In this document: one piece after another, positions 48,523 through 59,011 of the stretch | How positions within the stretch are numbered: the stretch's first letter is position 1 | How the letters are laid out: every line of letters starts with the position of its first letter | Assembly: GCF_026151205.1 (NCBI RefSeq) | Contig: NC_087084.1 | Coordinates: 13,171,453-13,235,452, forward strand | Length of the DNA: 64,000 bases | From: Bolinopsis microptera | Lineage: Eukaryota > Ctenophora > Tentaculata > Lobata > Bolinopsidae | Direction of reading: 5' to 3' | Notes under the pieces: model-generated | Told to the model about the DNA's origin: nothing | The model's database searches: none | Seen by the model: only the letters and a program-made list of their open reading frames with translations | Position numbers and translations under genes: made by a program

Positions 48523-50057
48523 ATTCGGAATCACCTTCCGAAAATACATTAGATAGTTAGTTTCAACTGCCGGGGCATTTTCGGAAAAATCTCGAGATGG
48601 TGGTCACAATCACATTATTATTATTATTAAATCTTAGATAGCTAATAATTTAATTTTATTCCCAATCACAGCGTTGTTAGGGAGCTATTGATATTCCATT
48701 AGACATGCAAGGGTTCAGGACTCTAAGGCGTGAAACTGCAGGGCGGCATATCCACATGGCTGATCAGATAAAGCAAGTTAAATTTTAGAAACCCAAAAAT
48801 CCAGGTCCCGTCCCAATGCTTAGTTCTGATCTCGGCGCTTTTTACCAGTCCCGGTCCTGGCCACAGAGGCAGTCCTGTCTTGGTTACTGATCTCAGACAT
48901 GAAAAATTTTGTTTTACTTATTACAATGAATAATAATATCATAATAAACATAGTTAAACTTGAACATCCGATAATAAACTCATGAAAATTAGATATGCTA
49001 TGTAAAATACGCTTTTTACTATATACTACTCGAAAATTCATCTCAATCATAAATTTCTATCAGCGTGGTGCTAGTCACTCATTATAATGATGGCGCCGAG
49101 CCTAAACTAATGAATTCAAAATTAAATAAAAATTCTAAAGCAGAAGTGAAAGTTATTCTAAAAATATTTCATTAACTGACTTGTATTCTAAATGTTTAAA
49201 TTTCATAAATCGATAGTCCATAATGCCTTGTTTCACGTTGAAGCCCTGCCGCGAGTGCGCGGCTTCGTCATTCGTGGCTTTCACCACAAAACCACTTAGT
49301 GATCGTGCAATGACAGGGGGTTACAACGTGATACAAATAATTCCACGTTGGCATAATTTTAGTTGCGCATGTTCTGAGACCAGAAATGAGACAGTACTGG
49401 ACTAAAAACGGCTGGCAAAAGGAACCAGTCGCCTGTAAGAGCTTTACTAGTACCCGAAATACCGCTTCTAAAACACCACCCCAAGCCTCATATCAGCTGC
49501 AAGCACAAAAGTATAAATTGTTTCAGGATTTTCACAACAAATCAGCTTGTACATACAATTGAATATTGCATATTAGGATGTAAAAGTTTTAATACATAAT
49601 ATATAGTAAAACAAATTTTAGTAAAACAAATTTAAATTTTGGTATTTATTAATAACAATCAAAACATATCATATCATAAAAATAAAGCCGCGCGTTGGTT
49701 GACTGCCTCAGTATGGTGAATAATTTAAGCTTGAAGGTGCCCTGCGCATTTACAGAACATTATGCGGCGATCACATGATCACGAGGACCTATGAGCGCCA
49801 AATTTAATTTAAACTTTCTAGAAATCATACATCACTACGAGTTACTCATGCTTTTGAATTATAGGAGTGCGGATTGTCAGGTATTTCATTCATTCATACT
49901 TAATCAGTTTAAAGCTGTATATTTAGAGCTCACTATTGTTTGAACTATGAAAGCAGAATGTAGATAACGGACAATATACCGACGACAATACCAAGGACCC
50001 GAGTGCCGCATTGACTTTTCCGGATCCGTTTTTACCGAAGGCTTATCCACCAGTTAC
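47881..50057. other. non-coding stretch upstream of the Yippee-like exon
   Basis: Contains a run of 32 G at 48,490-48,521. A 36-codon plus-strand frame at 48,681-48,788 follows a TTAG acceptor and reads IPLDMQGFRTLRRETAGRHI; it could be an exon but is not recognised. The Yippee promoter may lie here. No clear promoter motif stands out. Confidence 0.35.
48490..48521. repeat. poly-G tract of 32 bases
   Basis: Uninterrupted G run in otherwise normal sequence. Such runs are error-prone, so the true length is uncertain. Confidence 0.9.
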
Positions 50058-50204
50058 TCATGCTGCATGTATAGTCTGATAATATTTTGTTTTATCTCTA
50101 GCAAGCATTCTGTAAGTTGGAGTGTCGTATTTATTATAGAAGAGCCAGCCAACCTCCGCATTACAATCTTTTGTGTGCCAGGTTCGTTTATAAAATCTAA
50201 TCAT
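50058..50204 (-). CDS. 48-residue hypothetical ORF
   Basis: ATG at 50,204 to TGA at 50,058-50,060. The product begins MIRFYKRTWHTKDCNAEVGW and is rich in aromatic and charged residues, unlike the low-complexity shadow frames around it. No family is recognised, and it could be a decayed retroelement fragment. Confidence 0.2.
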   Translation of the reverse strand: MIRFYKRTWHTKDCNAEVGWLFYNKYDTPTYRMLARDKTKYYQTIHAA

Positions 50205-50841
50205 ATAATAAGATTGATCCAATAGTCTAAGATGAACGGTATATCTTAGCTCATCGTTATTAAAATCCTAATGGATGAATTAATCAAGTAATGTTCCCTT
50301 CCAACACAACTAAACAACAAACAAATGCTTGCTCACCAGTGGTGACGCAATCGTAGGGGCATGCAGTTGGTTCAGATAACTCTCACCCCGACGACAGCGT
50401 CGAGAAATTATCAAATTATGCATTTGCGCCATACTGGACACATTTTATATTTAATATTTTGTGGTTTGTAGAAATTAGTGTCATCTAAAGTATAGCTTAA
50501 CTGGCGAGCAAGCATCGTCCCACTCGGCGGGGACGAAAATACCGAGTCCAATCACAGAAAGTTAACCAAAAGATAAAAACAAGAGCTCGGATATCAACAA
50601 AAATCACACGCTCCAGACGACGGGGGAAGAGAGGAAAGGAAGTAAGCTGCTGGGCTCAACAAATTTTGATAATTGTAAACAAATTTGTTCTTGTGCCCTA
50701 TAATAATTTGGTATTGAGGTATGACCCTGTACTGTGCGTGATAGTGAAAATGAAAGTGAATGTGAATCTGTAATGCGAACGAAATGAGTTATGGCCAGAC
50801 GATTCTTCAATTTCAAAATAATAAAGTCAAAGGACTCTGTT

Positions 50842-53593
50842 TTAAAATACAAGCTCATTCTTATCAAAGTTTAATTCTGTCCATTCTAATTCTTCGTACC
50901 TTGACTGTATCTTGAGTAGCTCACTTTTCAGTGTTACTTTAACTAAGTTCGTTGACTTAGTAAAGCTTATTAAACTGTCAATTTTTCGACAGTCGTTCCA
51001 CATTTTTGTTGATTGATAAATGAAAGAGGAGGATGGGTTCGGGGTGATGAACTGGTCTGAACGTCTTTGTGATGGTGATCTGTGGAGTAAAGATAGGAGT
51101 GAGATTGGAGATTCTAATCTGACAATTTTGAACAGTTCTAATAGACATGTGTATTTGTACAGGTTGTGGACGGTATAGGTAAGAAGGCCGTTCTTGTTAA
51201 ACAACGGCTTTGTATGCTCTTTTTCAAAGAATTCTCTTCCTAGGATTTGTTCATCTATACAACGTGTTCTGGCACATGTTCTAAATTTATCTAGATATGC
51301 TTCAAGGTCACCAAATAGTATTCTGATACATTTTTTCTGAGTGATGAAGATAGGTTGAAGCATATTATTACTCGACCCACCCCATACCGATATTCCAAAT
51401 CTTAGGTGTGACTCAAATAACGTGTGGTACAATTCTTTATGGTGTTTTTTCGGGATAACGTGTCGTATTCTACTGAGTCTTCCGATCTCACACCTAAGTT
51501 TCGAGTTGAGGGCTCTTATTTGAACATCCCATTTTAGCTTTTCGTCAATAATAACACCTAAAAACTTGGTCTCTTTAACTTGCTTTATTACCGTATTATT
51601 TAGAGTTAGTATTATATATTCTGATTCGTTATCTGCCTCATTATCAGTAGCTGTACGTGACGGATTGAAGTGAATGTAGCAGCATTTCTTTATATTTATA
51701 TGTAATAGATTGCATTTCATGTACTGGTGTAACAAACGGAGAATTTCGTTTGCTCTTGCATACAGTTTTTTTCTACATTCATCTACTACGAATATGTTTG
51801 TGTCATCTGCAAATAGTATGAACTTGCCCAGATCAGTTGTTCTAAATAAGTCGTTAACATATATTATAAATAGCAAGGGTCCGAGACAAGAGCCTTGGGG
51901 AACTCCAAAGAGAACAGGCAGCTTGTCAGACTCTTCGCCCAGTACAGAGACATATTGATATCTATTAGAGAGATAACTAGCGATGAGTCTATTGGCGTTT
52001 CCACGTATTCCATAGTTGTCTAGTTTATTGAGTAGTTTTTCATGTGAGATCGTGTCAAACGCTTTAGATAGATCAATAAATATTCCAAGTACATGCAGTT
52101 TTTTGCTAAGACAGGATTCTATGTAATTCACTGAGGAGTTGAGGGCATGGCTTGTGGAGTGATTTTTTCTAAATCCGTACTGGTTCTCGTAAATCATTTT
52201 CTGGGACTGAAAGAAGCTATACAGTCTGTTGTAAATAATTTTTTCAAATATCTTACCAAAAACAGCTAAGGTTGATACTGGCCTATAGTTTTCCAGCAAT
52301 TCCTCATTATCCTTCTTATAGATCGGACTGATTCTCCCAGTCTTTAAATCATCTGGGAATACTCCATTCCTCATGCATTCACTGTATAATAAAGATAGTA
52401 TAGGACAGATCACTTTAGACGATTCTTTAACTACATGTATTGGGATGTCGGATGACTTCCCATTCTTCAGTTCAGATATAATCATTCTAACCTCGTCAGC
52501 TGTACAGTCATTAATGAAAATACTGGACGTGTTTGCTCTAGGCAGGTAGTCATAAAAACTAGGAAGATTGTTAATAGTTAGTTCTCCAATTTCATTATAT
52601 GCCCCGTTTAAATTAGACGCTAGAGAAACAAAATACTTATTAAATTCATTGGCTATTACTCTACGATTGGTTATCTTCTCATTGTTTATAGTAAACAGTG
52701 GTTTTATTTGCCGTTTCTGTTTGCCCCGTATTTGATTAATCAGTTCCCATGTCTTCTTATTATTACCGTTTGTGTCTGCAAATTTTCCCATGAAATACTT
52801 AGTTTGAACATCTTTGCGATCTTTTTTAACCATCCTTCTATAATCCTTATAAGTTTTGTATCTAGAACGTTTTTCACAACATTTCAAGCATTGACATGTT
52901 CCACCTTTATAATCAGTTTCACCGAGTTTACATTTTTTCTTTCTAACTTTAGCCCAATTGTCATAGAGTTGGTGCTGATGCTTGATTTTGGCTATAAGCC
53001 CAGGTGTGATCCATGGGTTATTTTGTGTAGTTCTTTTGGAAGACTTAGGGGTTGCCAACTTACACGTTTTATCGATACTACTTTTGAAAACATCATGAAA
53101 TACCGTGAAGTTGTCAATTACTTTATTCTCTAATTCATGTTCCAAGTCCTTTACAAAAGAGGTAACATTAGACTTACAGTAGTCGTAATATTGTTTATAT
53201 TGTAGGTTACTTTTAGTGGATCCCATACTCTTTTCAAATATTTGAAAGACTGGTGAGTGGTGGGATATACGATCAGTAAGTGTGCCTGAGGCTATTATAC
53301 TCTCTACATCGTTAGTTATAATATTGTCAATACACGATGCTTTACAACCTGGCTTCTCATGAGTTGGCAGAGATATTAGGGGAAAAAATCCTCTACTGAA
53401 CAGGACTTCCTCATAACGTTTTACAGTCGCATTATCCTTATTATGTAGATCAATGTTGAAATCACCTGCCAGGTAACTGCATTTCGGCAAATTATCGAGA
53501 ATTGCTGAGAGTTCTAATAATGCAACATTTACATCACCACTTGGAGGGCGGTACACTACACCAACAGTGACCGGACTTTTCTTGCTGCTTATT
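50842..53593 (-). pseudogene. LINE endonuclease/reverse transcriptase, C-terminal 917 codons
   Basis: Open over its whole length to the stop at 50,842. In order: late AP-endonuclease motifs (AGDFNIDL about residue 30, CIDNIIT about 75, and SHHSPVF about 98, with the D/N and the SxH residues of the active site); a linker with NPWITPGLI and a Cys-rich patch (CQCLKCC, about 221-227); and the reverse transcriptase, with YRPVSTL, FIDLSKAFD (about 493-501, first catalytic Asp), GVPQGSCLGP and FADD (about 582-585, the catalytic Asp pair). These are followed by the IDEKLKWD and ISVWGG thumb-region motifs and a C-terminal domain. Residue numbers count from the GTG at 53,556, which is only a frame marker; the real start is the ATG at 58,828. 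The domain style resembles CR1/L2-like LINEs. The gene is broken only by the Naiad insertion. Confidence 0.9.
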
Positions 53594-54377
53594 GTAATCT
53601 AAGTAAACTATAGGTAAAAATATAATATTAATCATAAGCTAAAATGTACTAATCTTTGTATTCTAAATGGGGAAAAAGAAGAAACATTGTCAGTCAGTCG
53701 AGAAAATTGTCAGTCAGGCTATATGGCAGCTTTGTAGATGTTGTGACTATGCTAGTAGTGGTCCCAGGCTTGCGACTGGAATTGCGGTGTTAAATCGATT
53801 TAATGGTACCAACGATCCACCTCCCACTTGTTGTTTGGTACTTAGCATTAATAGTGTTAGCTGTAGCCATTTATAGCAAGAATCTTAAAACTAAAGGGGA
53901 TGACAAGGAAAAGAGGAAGGAAAAAGAATAACGGGACAAACAATTAATTAAAGTATTTATAGGAGCATTAGATATTGTAATTACAAGCTTCAATAATAAA
54001 TCACTGACTAAAACTTCTAATTAAAATGACACTTGGTACGCTCGCCCATTTTCACTGGTCAGTCTGAACTTCGGTTTAGCACGTTGTACACTTATTCACC
54101 TAAGATTCAGAATTTGTTCAGTTTAGCAGAGTTAGTACCCGTGTTTCAATAAATCAAAAGATATCAGGGAGTTCTTTAATAATGTTACGGTCATCTAGAA
54201 TACCGAACTTCCTGAAAACGTTATCATATTTCCTCAGACAACGTTTAATGCCTTTAATCAGTCTATCACGGCTATATCCTCTATCAATTAGAATTTGAAT
54301 ATTTTGTGAAGATGGGAGGTAAAGATATCCAATCTAGTGCAAACATTACCATATCTAAGAACTTGACTTGAAAAAAA
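53594..54377 (-). repeat. 3' pseudo-LTR of the Naiad element
   Basis: Matches 57,424-58,206 throughout, apart from a T missing near 54,294 and extra A residues in a run at 54,371-54,377. Contains the end of the reverse transcriptase frame (stop at 54,154-54,156) and a 560-bp 3' UTR. A 69-codon plus-strand frame inside (53,667-53,876) is antisense to the element and is not called a gene. Confidence 0.95.
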
Positions 54378-55812
54378 CGTTGTAGCCAACCTCGGTTGGG
54401 ATGTTACTGTGAGGAAATGTAAGGGATACAACATGAAAATTAAAATCATCAGTTTTGTTATACACTGATATTTCTAGTCCTTCTGTGGAAATATTAATAT
54501 TTAAATCAAGGTAGTTAATGATTTTATTATTGGAACCAGCTCGCTCCATCTCCAATGAATTAGGATAAATATCTTTAATCAATTTATGAAAGTAAAGGTA
54601 GTTAATAATAGATAAATCGTCAACATATCGTTTATTATTGGATAATATCTTTGCTAATCCCATTTTCTTTTCCTGAAGTAAACGTTTCATATAATTAAAT
54701 TCCTTTTTGCCAACAGTGAGATCAGCTATAGGGGAACTTGAATTTCCACCCATAGGAATACCCTTGGTTTGTATGAATACAATCCCACCGAAGACGACAT
54801 AAGTGTTATAAATAATAAATTTAACAGCCCTCTTTTAGGTCATCTTGACTAAAGCAGGCATGACAATCATAGGTTTTATTGGAAAAGAAACATGTATTAC
54901 TGTCTCTTTTAGAAATACAAATATATCTATTACGGTCTGAAAATATTAAATCAACAACTTCATTAATCATATTCTCTACTTCAATCAAGTCTAATCTGGT
55001 ATAAAAGAGTAGTAAAATCATATACTTGTATATTATAAACATCGCTATTTTTGATAGCTTCAAGGAATTCACTTGAGGAATCTATGCTCCAAAACATGTT
55101 TATACCGCTGTTGTTGTAGATTGCCTCGCAGTATTTCTTGAAGTATTTCCTCAAAAGTTTCAGACAACAGTTAACTTGGACGTTAAGTTGTTTCGTAACG
55201 CAAAAACGGGCACCTGCAATGAACCTCGCCTTGTAAGGGTTCTTATGAAGCTTAGGGTTCCAGAAGATGCGTGCTAGTCGCAAGTTTTTATCTTCAACTT
55301 GTACATTAAATCTCTCCTTTAGACTCTCAGATATTTTATTGACATAATGAGTCTCGTCTTCGCTACAGGGTTTATATGTATCATTACCTATACATTCTAG
55401 AGTATTAGGATCAAAACCCATTTCATTGACAAGAGTTTTTACATAAAACTTTTTACAAATAAATGAAAAATTACCAGAAGCTTTGTCGATACTACAAATA
55501 ATGTATTTACTTTTCAGCAATTTAAGACTTCTTTTAACATCATCTTTTTCCAGTGTGTTTTCTTTTATTTCAAATGTTTCAGGAAAGTTTTTCTTGTAAT
55601 ATTCAATACGATTGGAAACTATTGATAACACTTTTTCCTTCCAATCGCTGAACTTTACTTCTTTTTGACAGTACTTTCTACTTTTTGATTTTATAAATTT
55701 ATCGACAGCTTCGGTAACTGACATATATATCTCATCTGGAGATTTAAATGTGGGAATTCTGTATTTACAACCGTAGGAAAAGTACTTCCCTAAGTTCAAC
55801 ATTATCAACAAT
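54154..55812 (-). pseudogene. Naiad reverse transcriptase, disrupted by small indels
   Basis: Reads from the linker through the fingers (SIDKASGNFSFICKKFYV, then RIFWNPKLHKNPYKARFI), motif A (VYDFTTLYT), motif B (QTKGIPMGGNSSSPIADL) and motif C (YVDD) to the thumb, ending KELPDIF. All three catalytic aspartates are visible. Telomerase-related Penelope RTs have this layout. The frame is shifted at about 55,780, 55,015, 54,835, 54,374 and 54,294, each time in a run of three to seven A or T. The four shifts that close a frame do so at TAA, TGA, TAA and TAG. In the truncated upstream copy the last part of the same frame is intact. The first three shifts each look like a single extra base. Confidence 0.9.
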
Positions 55813-56940
55813 ATCTAAATTACCAGTAACTACATGTCCATGAGGAGGATAATTGAAAGGGGAGGAGTGACAATCGCATGGACTACCTAAAATAGATTTA
55901 ATATCAGAAATAGAAAGTTTCTTTAAGAATGAAGCATAGTTACAAATAGAAAGACTTATAGGATCATTATACTCATAATAAATCTGTAATGGTGTAAAAG
56001 ACTGAATCAAAATGGGAAGCAAATCAATGACTGAAGTGTCAGAGAAAATAGATTTTAGGTTAAGATTATCAATGAATTTGCAATTAAATGGAACAATTAT
56101 AAATTCTCTATTACTGGATTCAGATTTGTTCTGATGGTATTTGGGGGAAAATGTTGAACAGAAAGAGGAACATACGTTGTAAATCAATCCTGAATTATTT
56201 TGACTCAAAGAGTAGAGAGTGTCTAAATCTGATAAGCTATAACATTTTAATGTTTTGTATATGGAATGTTCTGAAGAGATGTTATCTTTCAGCCTGTTAA
56301 TATCAGACTCTATGGTATCCAGAGACTTCTTAGGCTGAACTTTCTTCTTTCCATTCCCTCTGCCACGTTTGTATCGAGCAATCTGTCCACTAAAATAATT
56401 CATAACCCGATCTTGGGAGATGTTGCCCGTTCCTTTCTTCTTGTCATTAAGACCAAGAGGGAATGCTGTCCCAAGCTTCTCTATCCAGTAATCCTCCAGG
56501 AGAAGTAAATCATTTTTGACATCAGTGGACATGTCAGAATCAACATAATCTACAATCTGTATGGAAGCATCTGAGAAGACGTGACCAGGAATATTAAAAT
56601 GTTCATATAAAAATGTGGATGATTTGGCTTTGACACAATTTCTGTGGCCATTGACTCTTTTATGAAGTGGTTGAGTTGTTTCTCCAACATATTGTTTTTT
56701 ACAGGTGGAACAGGTAATAACATAAATAACATTATTAGTTTTACAATTAAGTATAAAATTTGTATGTCCAAAGATAAAATCATTATTAAAAGTACTGCTC
56801 CTAAATGTATTAACAGGATTAAAACTGTTGCAAGTGAGACAACCTCTACCATTGCAACATCTAAAAGTGCTAGAAAAGACATTACTAGGGGTTACCCATT
56901 TATTCAAGGATTTTGAGAAAAATTTACCATTACGTTTAAG
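55765..56940 (-). CDS. Naiad GIY-YIG endonuclease domain and CxC linker
   Basis: Open from a TGA at about 56,940 (no in-frame ATG upstream; the first recognisable residues are NGKFFSKSLNKWVTP) to TAA at 55,765. Counting from 56,907: a Cys cluster CCNGRGCLTC (17-26); the GIY-like VIYVITC and YIG-like QYVGET (60-76) with an intervening CxxC (66-69); catalytic-type Arg in LHKRVNGHR (81-89); His residues of the CCHH motif; and the LEDYWIEKLGTAFPLGLN segment, with the metal-binding Glu, at 137-154. A long linker follows, then CDC in SPCDCHSSPF at about 345, the CxC hallmark, and GHVVTGNLDI. The nuclease nicks target DNA for target-primed reverse transcription. In canonical Penelope elements this domain is C-terminal; here it is N-terminal. 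The frame closes just after the linker because of a one-base shift. Confidence 0.9.
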   Translation of the reverse strand, partial: LKRNGKFFSKSLNKWVTPSNVFSSTFRCCNGRGCLTCNSFNPVNTFRSSTFNNDFIFGHTNFILNCKTNNVIYVITCSTCKKQYVGETTQPLHKRVNGHRNCVKAKSSTFLYEHFNIPGHVFSDASIQIVDYVDSDMSTDVKNDLLLLEDYWIEKLGTAFPLGLNDKKKGTGNISQDRVMNYFSGQIARYKRGRGNGKKKVQPKKSLDTIESDINRLKDNISSEHSIYKTLKCYSLSDLDTLYSLSQNNSGLIYNVCSSFCSTFSPKYHQNKSESSNREFIIVPFNCKFIDNLNLKSIFSDTSVIDLLPILIQSFTPLQIYYEYNDPISLSICNYASFLKKLSISDIKSILGSPCDCHSSPFNYPPHGHVVTGNLDIVDNVELREVLFLRL

Positions 56941-57423
56941 TCAAGAAGGTAACATCATCCCTTTCGGCGTTTCCGCCTAGACCCAACGACTCGAGATAGG
57001 CCAAGGACAACGGGTCGGACATCAACCTATTGTCATGGGGCTGCCATGATTGGGCGGGCGTTAGATGTCATGAACCTAAATAGTTCTCCCACCGACGCAG
57101 TGTAGCCTGGCGAGATTCTTCGCGACCATAAAAATCTCTTAGAACCGGATCTTGCACTGCCGCTGTTTCTCGTACCGTAGCATGGCGGACAGCTCACGTC
57201 AGAAATGAAATAAACAGGTAAATACAGGATAAATCAGGAGATGTATGTACAACAACAAGACTTCAAGGAGGGCGCCCAAGAAAACAAAGATCAACCAAAT
57301 CTCGGAACCAATGGCCGGGAGAGATATAAATGTAATTATAGAGCAATATCAAGAAAAGCTATCAATTATGTATCCAACGGGGCGGAAGAACCGACCACCA
57401 GTACTTGATACCATGATACGGAC

Positions 57424-58206
57424 GTAATCTAAGTAAACTATAGGTAAAAATATAATATTAATCATAAGCTAAAATGTACTAATCTTTGTATTCTAAATGG
57501 GGAAAAAGAAGAAACATTGTCAGTCAGTCGAGAAAATTGTCAGTCAGGCTATATGGCAGCTTTGTAGATGTTGTGACTATGCTAGTAGTGGTCCCAGGCT
57601 TGCGACTGGAATTGCGGTGTTAAATCGATTTAATGGTACCAACGATCCACCTCCCACTTGTTGTTTGGTACTTAGCATTAATAGTGTTAGCTGTAGCCAT
57701 TTATAGCAAGAATCTTAAAACTAAAGGGGATGACAAGGAAAAGAGGAAGGAAAAAGAATAACGGGACAAACAATTAATTAAAGTATTTATAGGAGCATTA
57801 GATATTGTAATTACAAGCTTCAATAATAAATCACTGACTAAAACTTCTAATTAAAATGACACTTGGTACGCTCGCCCATTTTCACTGGTCAGTCTGAACT
57901 TCGGTTTAGCACGTTGTACACTTATTCACCTAAGATTCAGAATTTGTTCAGTTTAGCAGAGTTAGTACCCGTGTTTCAATAAATCAAAAGATATCAGGGA
58001 GTTCTTTAATAATGTTACGGTCATCTAGAATACCGAACTTCCTGAAAACGTTATCATATTTCCTCAGACAACGTTTAATGCCTTTAATCAGTCTATCACG
58101 GCTATATCCTCTATCAATTAGAATTTTGAATATTTTGTGAAGATGGGAGGTAAAGATATCCAATCTAGTGCAAACATTACCATATCTAAGAACTTGACTT
58201 GAAAAA
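57424..58206 (-). repeat. 5' pseudo-LTR: truncated upstream Naiad copy
   Basis: Begins inside the reverse transcriptase thumb (minus strand: SQVLRYGNVCTRLDIFTSHL) and runs uninterrupted to the stop at 57,984-57,986, then through the 3' UTR. Its right end at 58,202-58,206 abuts LINE coding sequence in a T run (minus strand), so the precise junction and any target duplication cannot be fixed. Confidence 0.95.
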
Positions 58207-58828
58207 CAAATAGAGTTTCTAGGTTTTCAGATATATGGGACAAATTGCCATTTACTGTAGCACTGAGGGTATCACATACATAAAGAGCGACTCCAGTGCC
58301 TTTTCTTTTATCTTGCAAAGTGTTTTGGTAGAAACTATTGTATCCAGTCAGTTGGTAAAGGTCACTTAATTCGGGGCCTTCATTTGTTTCTGCTAAAGCA
58401 ATGATCGAAAATTTCATATATCTCTGTAGTTCTATTGCCAGAGTATCAAAGTTAGATTTATTACCATCGATATTTTGAAATAATAATGATGAGTACTCGT
58501 TCATTTGGTTGCAAAATGTTTTATTAAATTCTTTAACACTATATGGGTTACAGTTATTGAGTAATCGGTTGATGTTTACAAGTGTTTCATCAATGTCAGT
58601 ACTATTATTTTCAGAGTCAGTATCTTCATATATAAACGGATTGTAACGAGTACTTGCTAAGTGTACACAGTTAGGGCAGTAAAAATCTTCATATATTTTG
58701 TTTGTACTGGATTTAGTATAGCATTTATGGTGCATAGCACAGTCACACCTACAACATTCAGCAATGAATTGGCCAATGGAAATGAATTTTGTACAGACAG
58801 GGCATACCTCTTTGGTCAATTTATTCAT
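58207..58828 (-). pseudogene. LINE N-terminal part: PHD finger and start of AP endonuclease
   Basis: ATG at 58,828. Residues 9-50 form a C4HC3 PHD-type zinc finger: CPVC, CCRC, HHKC, CPNC with usual spacings. After an acidic stretch (DTDSENNSTDIDETL) the endonuclease begins: LLFQNIDGNKSNFDTL (the N-motif block) and ALAETNEGPELSDL (the catalytic Glu in AETN), then KRKGTGVALYV. The frame runs into the Naiad terminal sequence and ends in it at 58,118. PHD fingers are known in CR1-type ORF1 proteins; here the finger is fused to the polymerase ORF. Confidence 0.85.
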
Positions 58829-59011
58829 GGGTACGGTACGTAACCTTCCCCATGTTGAGTCGCAGCAGCAGCAGGAGAGGAACCACCCATCGTCTGGGAG
58901 TATAAGCGATTGTCAACTTTATCCGATCTCTTCTTCCTTCTATCAGTCCCTCCATTCATCCCAATACAAAGTATTGTATTACGTATAAGAACCCCCAGTT
59001 TTGCTGTACCA
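58829..59011. other. junction between two LINE copies
   Basis: A short stretch between the minus-strand LINE start and the plus-strand truncated LINE, including a CAG-rich run at about 58,862-58,872. It probably contains the LINE 5' leader. No promoter motif is identified. Confidence 0.4.

Larger units (their letters stand above)
53594..58206 (-). mobile_element. Naiad-type Penelope-like retroelement with pseudo-LTRs
   Basis: A full-length unit (57,423-53,594) is preceded on the minus strand by the 3' 0.78 kb of another copy (58,206-57,424), so identical sequence bounds both ends. This is the head-to-tail 'pseudo-LTR' layout known from Penelope-like elements. The coding order is N-terminal GIY-YIG nuclease, CxC linker, reverse transcriptase: the permuted order described for Naiad and Chlamys elements. 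I see no hammerhead ribozyme core (CTGANGA) in the pseudo-LTR, in keeping with what is reported for that clade. Near-identity of the two pseudo-LTRs indicates a recent insertion. The 5' leader of the full copy is 57,423 to about 56,940. Confidence 0.9.
50842..58828 (-). mobile_element. LINE (PHD-APE-RT) interrupted by a Naiad element
   Basis: The minus strand carries a single-ORF non-LTR retrotransposon in two pieces: 58,828-58,207 (PHD finger and start of the AP endonuclease) and 53,593-50,842 (rest of the endonuclease, reverse transcriptase, C-terminal region). The reading resumes sensibly across the gap, '...ENLETLFV' before it and 'ITISSKKSPVTVGVVYRPPSG' after it, which is a continuous APE-domain sequence. 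The Naiad therefore landed inside an existing LINE. No frameshift is seen in either piece. The exact 5' end and 3' tail of the LINE are not clear; sequence to about 58,990 and below 50,842 may belong to it. Confidence 0.85.

Noticed and set aside
53667-53876. 69-codon plus-strand ORF present in both pseudo-LTRs
   Set aside because: It is antisense to the Naiad in its 3' UTR and is duplicated only because the pseudo-LTR is. There are no motifs.
53594-54377. hammerhead ribozyme in the pseudo-LTR
   Set aside because: No CTGANGA core was found on either strand.
54154-55812. selenocysteine (TGA) recoding in the Naiad, as reported in some Naiads
   Set aside because: The breaks are frameshifts, not in-frame TGA codons. 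The stops reached are TAA, TGA, TAA and TAG, and only homopolymer lengths need to change.
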